This document shows, piece by piece, positions 46,400 to 58,508 of a stretch of DNA of 64,000 nt. How positions within the stretch are numbered: position 1 is the first letter of the stretch; every line of letters starts with the position of its first letter. Below the pieces are notes generated by a model. That model searched no databases. It was not told the DNA's origin and saw only the letters and a list, made by a program, of their open reading frames with translations. Source of the DNA: Trichostrongylus colubriformis. Taxonomy: Eukaryota > Nematoda > Chromadorea > Rhabditida > Trichostrongylidae. The position numbers and the translations under genes are program-made. The DNA lies in contig OZ022256.1 of the NCBI GenBank assembly GCA_963978905.1, positions 48,346,001 through 48,410,000 on the forward strand. The letters are read 5' to 3'.

Positions 46400-46975
46400 T
46401 AAGTGTTCTTATCACTTACAACAACATCTTGTTGGCTCCTTTCAACTCTTATAAGTAAAAAGCCGAACATGTGGACGTTCATCTTAAAAAGTGTAAACCA
46501 TAGATATTTGGGGTGTAGATTTTATTTAGGGAGTGAATTTTCATAGGAATTTCATTGAGAGACAGCCGCCTGGAGACAGCTTCAAATCTTCAAGGGTTTT
46601 TGATTCTTCCTGATCAGGACTTTAAATCTTCCGAGTTCCAAAAAATGCGATTGGCTCATACGGGACAACCCTCGCACCGTGTTCACCCTGGCATGTTCCA
46701 ATATTGTTCCAAAAATACGAAACCACATAAATGCCCTTTACCATCTTTGCCTTCTGTAGCTTCAGCAGTGTTCCCAAATAGTTTGTGACCAAAATGCTAT
46801 ATGGTTACCAGCAGTAATACTATAGTCTTTGTACGAATATCTCTGTTGGAAATTCAAATATGTCATCTTGTCGCGTTCTCGAGCAGAAGTGCCTGAAAAT
46901 CAATGCGACGTAATCGAACTAGAGCGTGCTTTTTGCCCATTGAGGATGTGTGCGGCTACCAGATCAGTGTTTGGG

Positions 46976-49327
46976 ATGCGGGTTTCATCTGTTTTCCTTG
47001 TTTTTGCTATAACAGTATGTACCTTTGCTCAAGAGAAGAAGATCGACAAGCTCCAAATTGGTATAAAGAAGAGAGCCGAGTCGTGCGAAATGAAATCAAG
47101 GTAAGATCTGTGAAGGTCTCAAGAACTTAGAAAATCATGCTGTAGAAGTGGTTGGACTTCCTTGTTTTCAGATTTGTTATTTTCCCTATTTTACATCCTT
47201 TTCAGGAAAGGTGATGTTTTGCATATGCACTATACTGGCACACTTCTCGATGGAACCGAGTTTGATTCTAGCCGCACACGAAACCAGGAGTTCACATTTA
47301 CATTGGGAATGGGACAGGCATGTTTAATGACCTCGTTGTTTGATTTTCCTTTTGTTTGTTCAGGTAATTGGGAGGGTCGGTAGCACTTTTGCTTGATATT
47401 GGTCTTGGGAACGAAAAATTTGTATTTATTCCTCATTGTTAGTGTCACTTAAATCGAAGCTTGTATTTTCTGTAAGCTACGCAATGCTCTGAATCCGTTC
47501 CGGTGCTATCGCAGCGTAGGTGTGCATCTTATAGAATACTGAAACGGCAAGCATTATTGCCGCACTAGTCTCACACTCAAACCTATATTACCGAAGCCTA
47601 TGTGGATAAGGATATGGATTTTCTATGCCTGGAGCATCAATGAAATAGCGCCGGATGTGTGTGCAGGGGGTTCGCTCTCGTAGCGGCAGCACCTCAACAA
47701 AACCGGACAACACGGCACTGAATTTGCCAAAAACCTCAATTGGCCATAGCAGCCAAAATGTGGGTGTCGATTTCAAATGTCTGAGCCCACCCATGATCGT
47801 GTAATTGGGTGCTGCGGTGATCCCCGCATCCTGTACCTGTGTTTATTCGTTTGAGCTATGAAAAAGGCCTTGCCCCAGCTTAGTGTAAGGAACGTCACCT
47901 AGTGCTAACAATTTATATTTCGAAGCGGATAAAAAGTCTTAGTGCTACTTCGACTCGCACGGGGAGAGAGGCACTCCGTCTAAAGCAGATGTCAGACATT
48001 ACAGGTTTCCAGTGCTGCAGTTTCCCGTTTGTCGATTTTCTGATGTCGCAGTTTCGCACATCAATCTGCGATACTGCGATTTCTCATGCGAAAATGCGAC
48101 ATCAAATTGTGAAGTCCGACCCCAGCCTAACGCTACGTTTGACTGCAGATCAGTAGGTTGGCTGAATCAATGTGAAAAAACATCCACAGTGACCGGCATC
48201 GTTTTTTCAAATCTGTTTTCGGGCAAGTTCCCTGGTGGGTGGTAATTATTAAAAAATGGAATGGGCGAAAGTTTCCGGAAACCTTTTCATGGTGGCGCTG
48301 GAGGAACATCCTGAATCTTGGTGGATTCCTGCTATTTGTTTCCTCTATGAATGTGTTTTTAGGTAATCAAAGGATGGGATCAAGGGCTTCTGAACATGTG
48401 CGTTGGTGAGCGACGGATACTCACCATTCCTTCACATATGGCATATGGAGAACGCGGTTCACCGCCAAAAATCCCAGGTAGAAACCGATATTTCATGCTT
48501 CGTTTTACGTTAGGTTGGTAAAATGGTCGTTTGGCGTGTGTCACACTTTCGTGCGACTTCTCTGTCATAGTTCCCACACGGTCCCGACGTATCATCATGC
48601 GCGCAGTTGACTTCGAAGGCCACTCGTGAAGCAAGGATTATCGCCAAAGCCCGCACTTTAGCGTGACTCAAAACGATTTTCCCTGGAGCATGTGAAAATG
48701 AAAATGTGCAAAACGAAACGATCTCCTCTGTACTTCCCATCATGTGAACCGCTACATGTGTGACCAGTTAAAGGAACTGGTGTACAAGCTCTCAACCTCA
48801 CCTGCTGTCAAAGCTTACAGTGGATCTTTCACTATGCGGAACTGGTCACCTGAAACTTCTCACCGCTCCCTGCTTCCACTGCATCTTGGCTATCAATATG
48901 GGGTTTCTTGCGCTTTTCTAGTTTCTTGGAGGCACTATTTCGTAAAGTAATTGATCGTAGTATTTATCGTTTGGAAAGGATTTCACAGCACGGCGTGTGG
49001 TGTGCGAGCAAGGCGCCGTTTTCGCCTGGATCCCAAAGCGATCACTATGTACTGCACAGTATTTTTGACGTAGGAGACAGTAATCGTCCTAGAACATACG
49101 ACGCCCTTAGCTCTGACGCTTCGCTTCGCAGTCGCGAGTCGTGGTGCGAAATTCTGACTGAAGGGTTCACACCTTTGGCCGTTATATTCTTTGCGCTGAT
49201 TCGAAAATCCCACTCGAAAAAATTGCGATAATAAATCCCAATCATCCTCCATTGCATTTTTCCAGCGAACGCTCCATTGAAATTTGACGTTGAGTTGATG
49301 AAGATTGATCGCAGTGGAGAACTATAA
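46976..49327 (+). CDS. secretory FKBP-type peptidyl-prolyl isomerase (FKBP2/FKBP13-like)
   Basis: Exons are 46976-47100, 47206-47317, 48363-48477 and 49266-49327 (TAA), giving 137 residues. A hydrophobic signal peptide ([18 protein letters not shown], residues 1-18) leads into one FKBP domain. Active-site residues inferred by alignment with FKBP12 from memory are all present: Y51, F61, D62, F71, V80, I81, W84, Y107, F124. Motifs include [17 protein letters not shown] and [16 protein letters not shown]. The C-terminus RSGEL resembles the ER-retention-type tails of FKBP2 proteins. The likely role is proline isomerisation during folding in the secretory pathway. Joining exons 2 and 3 in frame requires a GC donor (CAG|GCATGT). 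I chose the ATG at 46976 because it starts the signal peptide; the same frame opens earlier, at 46829. Intron 2 (1,045 bp) and intron 3 (788 bp) hold only repeat-like sequence. Confidence 0.93.
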
Positions 49328-50862
49328 ACTACGAAGCATCATCATCCTTGCTTCTCCAATATGCGATTTGTTTGTTACTAGACTTGTCAAAGTACTGACA
49401 TATTGCACTCATGTTTTGCTGCGATAATATTTACCCACCTCATGTAGCATATCTCTTGAGAGCTCTGTGCGAGAAATACCTTGTGGTTGTTGCTGTAATG
49501 CTTCCATATGTTTTATACGCTATTTTTGAATTGGTTTTGTGCATTACTTTCACGGGATTGAGACAAATCGATTATTTCTGTGAAGTGTTTAACAGCTTGC
49601 CATGCGAGTTACACTTAATTACAGCGGCATGTCATTTTTTCTACGGAGAATCTGTCAGTGGTTGGCATTGAGTAATCGTTGTCCACATGCTGACTCTGTT
49701 GTTTTGATAATGTGCTCTGCAACAGTAACGTTGTCTTTGGGAATTTCAGAGTAGCAATTGCCGCAGATAGATTCTCCTGACATGGTATAAATTACGTAAT
49801 CATAGTGATGATTGACGGTTAATTTGTGCTATATTTCATCCTGCGTTGGCAGATGTGTGTTAGGAAGAGTTTCCTCACTATGGAGATGTTTCAGTGATGA
49901 AAATGTTGAAATCGGTTGTTTGTTACTTGAAAGCTCAACGGTAAGACTCAAGTGCTCATCAATGGTATCAAATTTATTGTGATAGATAGTAGATATTAGT
50001 AAGTAGCCCATTATCAACTCAGCTCTAATTATCAAGCGCGCTTTGTGCTCATCGTCAGAAACCTTAGTCTTGGGCAGAAAGGAGTGTTGTTAACGAATCA
50101 ACTAAGATTTGACTTCCTAATCTCCATGATAGCTATTCCTATCTTGTTGTTCACGGATCCCGATCAAAATTGGTATATCTCCAATTGTTTCTTTTTTTTA
50201 TTTTTTTTTTTCGCTTGATGATGGGTAACTGTTCGCGACCAGATGATGGAGACTTCAGAGCCTCTTTCTTTTCGTGGTTGGATAATCGCTAAAATGCTAC
50301 GCGCTTGCTGAATAACGACATAGACTTGAACATGAGTAAGAGAATCGGTCAAATATTCATGCCATTCTGATGCGAGAGAAATTGTATGGCGCATCCTGAT
50401 CAGCCGACAGCGTTCGCTTCATCCTCTACGACGACAGTTTTGAAGCTATCTGGAATAACTCGTTTTTTTTCATGCGGGGAGGGGGTTTCAACGCTCATAG
50501 GGGGTGTTTGCTCAAACAGTAGGCGGGCATTTGAGTTGGTCGTCCGTAGTTCACATACATATTGACGATATCAAACACGCATACAAAAGACAAGCATTTC
50601 GAGTGAACGTGGGTAAGGTGGCCGTCAGACTCCGCGATGTTGTGGCGCCGCTTTCCTCACGCGTTAACGCGACCTTGAGATCTTCCACTGCTGCAACTTC
50701 TGCGACTCTGCAGAATCGCAAAATCGCGAAGTCTAACGGCGGCATAAGAGAGGAAACGCTGTATGATGCAAAATCCATGTAATGCGCACCACTGCACCAC
50801 ATGCATCTCACAGCATGCAAAGACCTACTACGACTTCATTTTAAAGTATATATTAGGCTGTT
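49328..50862. other. 3' flank of the FKBP gene and intergenic sequence
   Basis: Several ORFs of 60-92 codons occur but none has a motif or splice context I can support. A T-run (50187-50210) and an imperfect G-rich patch near 50478 are low-complexity. No other feature was recognised. Confidence 0.35.
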
Positions 50863-51718
50863 CCGAAAGTTCCGGAACACCTTGGCGGACAAGGGTTTTC
50901 GGGCCTTCCCGCAATGGATAACCAGGGCATTTGTCGATTGACTTTGAGGAACGATCCATGCCATAGGCATATAAGGATTCGCGCCTATCCACAAAAGGAA
51001 TAGAGCTCGAAATGGACGAGACGTCACTCCGAGCATTGTACCTCTACGAGTTCTGCCGAGGGAGTTCCATAAGGGAAGTGGTCCAAATAATCAGCGTCGC
51101 ATGTGGAGCAAGCACAACTATCCACCGTTGGTTCACCCGCTTCCGTTCTGAAGATATAGCCCTGAGAGGTCAGCAACGCAGTGGCCGTCCATCTGAGCTG
51201 ACGATCAGCTTTTCAGGAGAACTGTGCAGGAGAACCCCACGGCAAGCACACGTGAAGTAGCCCTGCTGCTCGGTTGTGGGAACACCACAGTCGATCGGCA
51301 TCTCACTCGGCTGGAATACCGGAAAGTGGACTCGGACACCCCATGCCCTATCCGACAGCCGACATCTGGCAACATTCACCCGGGACACCTTGGCGACGCT
51401 AGGCTGGGAAGTGCTACCGCATCCTCCATATAGCCCCGACCTCGCACCGTCTGACTACCAGCTGTTCGCCCCTATACAGAACTTCCTAAAGGGGAAACAG
51501 CTCAAAAAGCAGCGCGACATCGAGATGGAGGTCGAGCGTTTCTTCGCGAGGCAGTCCCAACAGTTCTGGGCGGATGGGATTGGCAAGCTTCCGGATAGAT
51601 GACAGAAGGTGATAGATAGTAATGGTGAATATCTTGTTAGCTGAAATGTGTTTATGTTGTAAAGAAATAAATTTTAAAAAAGTGGTCGGGGTGTTCCGGA
51701 ACTTTCAGGACAACCTAA
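50863..51718 (+). mobile_element. internally deleted mariner, 856 bp
   Basis: TTAGGCTGTTCCGAAAGTTC opens the element and the near complement ending CCTAA closes it, with TA on both sides (50861-50862, 51719-51720). The transposase start (51012) keeps the first helix-turn-helix (MDETSLRALYLYEFCRG) and a hook (RSGRPSEL). After a frameshift comes a second helix-turn-helix (TREVALLLGCGNTTVDRHL). It then jumps directly to the C-terminal part (VLPHPPYSPDLAPSDYQLF ... WADGIGKLPDR). The middle, with the first two catalytic aspartates, is deleted. It is a different mariner lineage from the one at 40260. Confidence 0.85.
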
Positions 51719-52072
51719 TAGAAGCAGTTCTGCATGTGCAGGGTTGCATCCCTCTTCTCCCGTACCAACAACCCAATTCTTCTGCTCTCGTCTCTACTAT
51801 TTTCCAAAATCCCTGGATGACCTCTCTAACGTGGCCATCGAAATGAATCACGCTATTTACTGAAATTCCCAATGATCAATTCCTATAAATTTCCTCCTCA
51901 CATTCTCACGGCATATACTTGGAGCCGTTGTCCTTCATCTGTTTCCGCTCTTACCAGCTTAGTAGAGAAGTATAACGGACGTTCCGAAAGCCACTGGTTC
52001 CCTACTAAAAATTAGCAGCGCGGCTACGTGATGCTTGTGAGCCAAGGAAACAGTATGTAGTTAGGTTTTGGA

Positions 52073-52495
52073 ACCGCGTTCATTCTTCGCAAACCGACGC
52101 CGGCACAGGTGGCGATAGCGTCAAAACCATCTGCCCACCACCGACGACGGCGGCGCTCTGGTGACGCGCCCCGTTTGGAAAACGCTCGACCCAACCATTA
52201 CAGTATGATAATCGTCGGAAGAGCTACGATTTGAACTTTGGCATAGTACTAAACTATGCATGATGAGCGTGACGAAGCCCACGAATTCGAATTCGACTTG
52301 GCATAGTGTCATACTATGGCAAATCAATTTGAATTCCTGTCTTTACGCCACGATCATAATACTGTAGTGTGGTTGGGTCAAGCGTTTTGCAAAGGAAGCG
52401 AGTCACTAGGGTGCCGCCGTGGTCGGCGGCGGGCACATGGTTTTGACGTCGTCGCCGCCGGTGCCGACGTCGATATCCAAAGTTTGAACGCGGCC
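52073..52495. mobile_element. PIF/Harbinger-type MITE, about 420 bp
   Basis: Ends AACCGCGTTCATTC and AAAGTTTGAACGCGGCC. Inner inverted pairs include CGACGCCGGCAC/GTGCCGACGTC, CCATCTGCCCACCACCGACG with its complement near 52430, and CGCTCGACCCAACCATTACA with the TGTAGTGTGGTTGGGTCAAG segment. It shares most of its arms with 31089-31429 and 39597-39957. No protein. Confidence 0.7.
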
Positions 52496-52931
52496 GAAGG
52501 AGATCACATGGTCCTGTAATTTATGTTGCGTAGGTCACGGAAATCGTCTTGGGACCTAACCGCACGGCACGTTTGGCTCATATGCTTATACCACTTGCGT
52601 GTTGCTAAGTCCTGTCTTGATAGCAAACACCCGCCTTTCTCGCTACTGCGGAGCACATGCTGCACAGGAGGTCTCAAGCTACCGCGTGTGATGACTTCGT
52701 GACCACTCAGTAAATCCTGACCCACATCCGAGACTGATAGGTGCTTTTCCGCGTAACCCATTTTTAAAGACAACTTGCGATAGCAGGGATAGTGTGGTTT
52801 CCTCTGGAGACAATTGGATCCTTCTGTAACCGGAAAGGCTCATCATTAATGCAGCACGACACTGAAGCATTAGGTTGAGAAAATGAACAGTAATCAGATG
52901 AAATTAGTCACTTTCATGTCGCGCATGATTA

Positions 52932-54033
52932 AAGGAATCGCCCACGGAAAAGTGAGTTTCTTTGTGACCCGTATATTTATGTTTTACTAATAAGGGCCGC
53001 ATGCAAAGTTTTACGCGAAAAAGTGAGAATTCGGCCAGGATGCTGTCCAACTTCTCGGCCGGGTAAGTGTGGCCTCCGAGTCATGGCTCAGTCCCTTTGT
53101 CCGCCGCGATTGGAAACGGAAAGTGGGACTGTCTACGTAACTTTCTGTTGCTACAATAGTCTCCGACCGCGGCGGACGAGGGGTGGGCACTTACTCGAAG
53201 GTTCCGCCCACCCGGCCGAGACTTTGTGGTGTTGTATTAGGTCTATGCAGAATAAATGGCCAAAACGGACTACTTTTTTCAAAACGCCATAACTTCGCTC
53301 AGACACAACTTTATTTGTCGAAATAAAAACCATTCGAATCTACACAACCTTGCCAACGATCTGGTAAAGAAAATATGCCATCATGATCAAATTCAGGATT
53401 GCGAAAATTAATGAAGTCAACGATGGCATTTTCAACATGCATCGTTTCGGCGAACTCCTTCTGACCCAGGTTTGCATCGAGAACCGGGAAAAAGTGGCAA
53501 TTCGTCAGAGATAGGTCTGAGGAAGAAGGGGGTGAGGGAGAGTCTCAATCAGTTTCTGCCGCGTGACTTGCGAACTGTGGGGTTTTGCGTTGTTTTGCGC
53601 ACCCAGTAAAAAAATGATGCAGTTAGGCATCGAGCCTCTCCCTCACCCCCCTTATTCCCGAGACCTATCCCTGACGGAGTACCACTTTTTCCGGGTTCCC
53701 GATGCAAACCTGCGGCAGAAAAATTATGCACGGTAAAATTGCCATTCTTGACTTTATTGATTCTCGCAATCCAGAATTTGATCGTGATGGTATATTTTCC
53801 TTACCAGATCGTTGGCAAAATTCTGTAGATTCGAATGGTTTTTATTTCGACAAATAAAGTTGTGTCTGAGCGAAGTTATGGCCAATTACGTTTCGGCCAT
53901 TTATTCTGCATAGACCTAATATCTTAGCCGATTCACATTTTTCGCGTGAAACTTTGCATGCGGTCCACACTGGGTAAATATAACAAAAATATATAGGTAA
54001 CAGAAAAACTCATTTTTCCGTGAACGATTCCTT
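52932..54033. mobile_element. MITE family C, copy 1, interrupted by a palindromic mariner
   Basis: AAGGAATCGCCCACGGAAAA opens it and CGTGAACGATTCCTT closes it. The arms continue with CCGTATATTTATGTT, GGGCCGCATGCAAAGTTTTA and CGCGAAAAAGTGAGAATTCG. A second copy is at 58078-58508. Removing the mariner at 53237-53919 restores an alignment with that copy through GGCCGAGA...TTAGCCGATTC. A weak partial copy may start near 54340. Confidence 0.75.
53237..53919. mobile_element. palindromic mariner remnant (two 3' ends back to back)
   Basis: TTAGGTCTATGCAGAATAAA and its complement end the element, with TA flanks (53235-53236, 53920-53921). Both arms encode the same C-terminal transposase tail facing opposite directions. 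The minus arm has PDRWQGCVDSNGFYFDK-like sequence from about 53345. The plus arm has PHPPYSRDLSLTEYHFF (from about 53640) through the tail near 53858. Arms differ at many positions, so the duplication is old, or the halves came from different copies. No DNA-binding domain is present. Confidence 0.75.
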
Positions 54034-55526
54034 TAGTAGAAGCGGCTCAAAAGCTCTGCGTCTACGTGTGACTCTTTCCACACTCCTATGTTTTTTCCCG
54101 CCCGTTTGCGTCTTTCCACACCAAACGCTTTCGTGAGCTCGCAGAAAAAGCGGCTATTGATGACGGATTTGAATGCTCGAATTCAAGTTTTCCGATCGAT
54201 TTTTCTTGCTTTCCACTTCTGGCTGGCCTTTCCCCATTACTTTTGATTTCTGTCATGAACGCAATCATTCTTCCAAGGTTATCGGCAAGTGTGCCTTTTA
54301 CAATATGTTCAATATCGTATAGGGTTCATTAAGCGGTTTGAAGGAGTCATCCACGGAAATTTTTCCTCTGGTATCCATACATTTTTACTGTATCTGTTTA
54401 CTTTGGGACGCATTCAAAGTAACAGCCGGCGGGTGGGAGTCCGGAACGGCGTTGCGACGAAGGTTTTATGAGCAAAGAGGCGACGGTGACGTGGTCAGGG
54501 ACGCAGAGTGAGAAAAAAGTGAACACTGTGCGCGAAAGTTCAAGCCGCGTTTTGCTAACTAACGGCTGTTCAAAATTTGCTCGGCGGGAATTCGAACGGA
54601 TTGCTCTTCTCCGTTTTTCGATTTCTGCTTCGGAAGAGGGTGAATTCCTCGGTTCTTTTCGTGTTTGACGACAATGGCAAACATAGCACAGCCTTTTGTT
54701 ATTCAGATGGGAATAGCTGTAATTGCATTAACAAATTGGGTATGCATAGATAATAAGCTAGCAAATGAAAGGCACCCTTATTCGCGCTATATGCCAATCG
54801 AATGACATGGGACGGGCGGACAGCGACCGACCCCCTCTCCAGGAATGTGTATGCTCTCCATCCTTTGCGAACCTCCCTCCGTATTAGCATTTCAATCCAA
54901 GATAATCATCCCTCGCGAAATATTTTCACCCGCCGGCCCGCTGAACTACTCCGAACAAGTGCTTCCACTGGCATTCTGTGCCGTGGTTTGTGTCCGCTAG
55001 AAAGTGTCATATCTTATCGTTGATAATTGCCATCTCATCTATCAAGTGCTTGGCTGGGTGTCGTTAATTATTCGCGTTTGTCGAGAAGTCGAAGTCTTTC
55101 CCTAACAACCTCCACACTAACTGAACATTTTGACTGAACCGCTCTGCGAGCCGTTATCCTACTTCCTATCGTTAATTTTCTGAATTTCTTAGCATCGTTT
55201 TTGTCTCTCGTCCCTTGGCTGTCTGATATGCCTTCGCAGAAGTTCTGATAAAATCGCATGCTTTAGTTGAAAATCACAAAGCTCGAAAGACCAGTAAAAG
55301 TACGAAAGAGCGTTTGCAGAGGGACACGCGAAAGTTGTCGAGAAAAGATTCTTGGCTTGATTTCTATGGTTCATATAAGCCTATCCATTCTCAGACTTGC
55401 CAGATACCTCCCTCAAAAAGCAGTATTGGGTTAGAATTATTAGAATGTGTGTTAGTCAACTTTTTAACAATCTTAATTTTTCTGGATTTTTCTGATTTTG
55501 GATTTCTGGATTTTTTTAACAATTTT
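54034..55526. other. no recognisable gene
   Basis: Several open frames of 60-70 codons appear on both strands, with no recognisable domain or paired splice sites. No repeat family identified elsewhere in the window covers the region. Confidence 0.3.
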
Positions 55527-55530
55527 TTAA

Positions 55531-56049
55531 CCCATAACGGACGGTGCGCCACATGGTTACTCCCAACATTTAAATCTAGTTTTGTAATATTTCCAAAAAA
55601 CCAATTATACACGTATACACTACAAGTATTGAAGAATAACATATATTTCCAGGACCGGTGCAGCGCAAATTTTCAACAAACATTATGCGAGTAACTTCAA
55701 ATGCAATCCTTTCTAGTTGTACAAACAAATGACAACAATTGTTTTTAGTTACAAACAATAATCCATTAGAATCCGTAGACTCCGTTTCCCATTTGGAAAC
55801 CCTCGCGCTCATCTTACTACTCGAAATGCATAACTTTTTTGCAGTTATAGGTAGAGAGAAGTACCGCGTATAACAGCATGAGGTGATACCACTACACAGT
55901 AATGACCTTTTTATCAGTAGCAACTGCATAAAAAGGTTACAAAAATGACTCAATTTGAAGATTGGTGAAAGATTTGATTAAAAAACGGCGCAAAAACGCC
56001 GCCGTCCGTTATGGGTTGCGTGGCCATGTGGCGCACCGTCCGTTATGGG
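55531..56049. mobile_element. piggyBac-type MITE, 519 bp, TTAA-flanked
   Basis: TTAA (55527-55530) precedes CCCATAACGGACGGTGCGCC. GGCGCACCGTCCGTTATGGG precedes TTAA (56050-56053). The inverted repeat continues through ACATGG/CCATGT. A second CCGTCCGTTATGGG lies internally at about 56002-56015. TTAA duplication and CCC/GGG tips are the hallmark of piggyBac elements. A minus-strand open frame of 125 codons fills part of it but is not a recognisable transposase. Confidence 0.8.
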
Positions 56050-56488
56050 TTAACAAATCACTACCTTTGCAAGTTAATTTCCTCTAGAGGTTGGGTGTCT
56101 GATATGTACTGTAACAATGTGGGAAACGTATGTAGTGTATGTGATACAGGGTCAAGCGTGAGTCGAGGATCGTTCAGTAGTCGTATTTTGAAAAAAAAAG
56201 TGTAGAGGGGATCACAGACACACTGTCGAGGAGATTGGATGGACTGGTGAGCCAACCCCTTGGAAAAAAGGCCGTCGATCGAATCACCCTAATCACACTT
56301 GGCACTCGGTAGCACTGCTACCATGGGGTTACCACCATGGTGTTCTCGATCGATCGACCATCAGGCAAGCTCCCTTTTTCCATAAATTTTCATGGTCACC
56401 GCTTCTTGACCGTGGCAGTAACGTGAGACGACAAGTGCAGTAAGAATACAATTTGCCCATGCCCTGTCTTACCTTGCGGGCTGTGCTA

Positions 56489-56969
56489 TTAGGCTGGCAA
56501 CTAAGTAATTGCGGATTTTTAAATACTGCTTTCTCCCTCTAAACTGCTTTCCAGCAATCTCTTGTGTACATACACATGTATTATAGTACAAGTCCACACG
56601 CATCTATAGGTATTATTGTCTTCCATCTCCCGGATAACCCTTTTCGGCAAAATAAACATATCAACGGTCAATCTCATTTTCAATACAAAAATTATAGAAA
56701 GATTTTTCTTTGAATGGCGTTAGACAGGGAAAGGAGAAGGTGTTAATCCGATGGAGCAAGATCAGGGCTATAAGGTGGACGGGTACGAGGTGACTTTTGA
56801 TATTTTTTTTTTTGCCGAAAAGGGTTATCCGGGAGATAGAAGACAACAATACCTATAGATGCGTGTGGACTTGTACTACATATATATGTACAGAAGAAAT
56901 TTTGTGGAAAGCAGTTTTGAGGGAAAAAGCAGTATTTAAAAATCCGCAATTACTTAGTTGCCAACCTAA
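56489..56969. mobile_element. palindromic mariner derivative, 481 bp
   Basis: TTAGGCTGGCAACTAAGTAA and its complement form the ends, with TA duplication (56487-56488, 56970-56971). Complementarity continues for about 160 bp per arm, through ATCTATAGGTATTATTGTCT and TCCCGGATAACCCTTTTCGG. The 150-bp centre keeps a transposase trace on the minus strand (SPRTRPPYSPDLAPSD, about 56807-56745), matching the last catalytic region of mariners. Confidence 0.75.
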
Positions 56970-57063
56970 TATGACATGCGTGAAGAGAACAATAATAGAA
57001 AATCTATCAGCACGGATAAGCACCATCAAATAAAGCCGATATTATAGCTCGTACGGCGGTTGC

Positions 57064-57235
57064 ATATGTAGTCGTGCGCACTCTTACCTGAATGCGCTAT
57101 TTTCTCTCCGCACAGTAACCCCTGGATATTACTGACCTAGGGTGGCGCTGCGGCGGAAAAATAGCGCATCAAGTGAGAGTACGTGCGACCGCATGATCAT
57201 GCGAATCTGTTTCGCAAGGTGTAACCACAGCCTAA
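57064..57235. repeat. small foldback element
   Basis: Imperfect arms: CGTGCGCACTCTTACCTGAA with TGCGCTATTTTCTCTCCGC on the left; GCGGAAAAATAGCGCATCAA and GTGAGAGTACGTGCGACC on the right. Between them lies a GC-rich centre. No target duplication could be defined. Confidence 0.5.
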
Positions 57236-57446
57236 AAAACAGGCTGCTAACCCCGATCATGGTGAGTGTGTCGTACAAGGAACCCATGTTTGGTACTCGT
57301 GTCAGCATTCTTAGTTGGTCCCCACAAAAGCCCAGACACTAAAAAAATGTTTTGGTGAGCTTTCCAACGAAAGTTGGGAATTCGTTGTACTGATAAACTG
57401 TGGTAAACTACCGTCAAAAGCTGGGTGAAGGTAAAAGGGATTCCGG

Positions 57447-57515
57447 TAGTGTAACGGATCAGCACAAACGCTCGAAAGCGTGGAGTGCGGATTCGAGTCC
57501 CGTCCAAAACCAAAA
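57447..57515 (+). repeat. tRNA-like sequence (tRNA pseudogene or SINE head)
   Basis: CGGTAGTGTAACGGATCAGC resembles a D arm with A box. After ACGCTCGAAAGCGTGG comes GCGGATTCGAGTCCCGTCC, a good T arm with B box. The presumed anticodon stem closes on a four-base loop (ACGCT-CGAA-AGCGT is self-complementary), so no normal anticodon is displayed. It is therefore a relic or a retroposon head. Confidence 0.45.
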
Positions 57516-58077
57516 CTTTTGCTTACTACTCAAAATCCTACTAATAACAGTTTTGGTGATTTTTTGAGAGAGGTGTAGACTGATTTTGACCTCAGTGGAT
57601 GTTAAATATGTGGCGCATTCCTAGTAGATTGGTGCCTTCTCTTCACCATTCATAGTCATCAGGGTTGGCCAAGCAAGGTATTGTGTCGCTAAGAAATGAA
57701 ACATTTGAAGGTAGTGCATTTTTCTCTGCCGGTCGTGCTGCGCAGTTTTTTCCTGGTGTTCTATGATTGATTAAAGGTCCACTCAGTTCGTTTCAACGCT
57801 GTCCATTTCCGTATTTTTATCGTTGATAAGCGACAGGTGAGCCGGTTATCTGTAAGTGCACATGAACAAAGAAGCGAGCCGTCACATTTCTGACGCTCCA
57901 TTCTTCCATTCTTTTTTTCGACCGATTCCATCAGTTCTATTCACCCTGTGCTATAGATGTATGTTCCGCTATCTCAAACCATTACATCGATCACCATGGG
58001 GCGTTGGCTTCTGTAGAAGAGCATGAGATAATAAAAGATACTCCAAAGACATGTAGATGTCTAGCGCCCATGGCTTG

Positions 58078-58508
58078 AAGGAATCGTCTACGAAAAAATG
58101 AGCTTCTTTGTTACCCATATTTTCATGTTGTATTTGCCTAATAAGGGTTGCATACAAAATTTCACGCGAAAAAGTTAGAATTCGGCTAACGATAAGCTAC
58201 AGCTCCCTAAATTCTCGGCCGGGTGGGCGGGACCTCCGAGCAAGTGCCCACCTCGTCTTCCGCAGCGGTCGTAGACGCATTGTAGGAACAGAAAGCTACG
58301 TAAGCAGTCCCCCTCCGTCCAGGTCGCGGCGGACGACGGGGCGGAGTTTTTATTCGGAGGCCCCTCCCAACGGCCGAGAATTCGGGAAGCTGTAGCTAAG
58401 CCGAATTCTTACTTTTTCGCGTGAAACTTTGCAAGCGGCCCTTATTAGGCAAGTACAACACAAATATATGGGTAGCGAAGGAACTCATTTTTCCGTGGAC
58501 GATTCCTT
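58078..58508. mobile_element. MITE family C, copy 2, uninterrupted, 431 bp
   Basis: AAGGAATCGTCTACGAAAAA and TTTTTCCGTGGACGATTCCTT bound it. The arms include ACAAAATTTCACGCGAAAAA and its partner, and a GC-rich centre with CCGGGTGGGCGGGACC. This copy gives the ancestral layout for the copy interrupted at 53237-53919. Confidence 0.75.

Noticed and set aside
57447..57515. Functional tRNA gene
   Set aside because: Good A- and B-box matches, but the anticodon arm closes on a four-base loop and no acceptor stem pairs convincingly.
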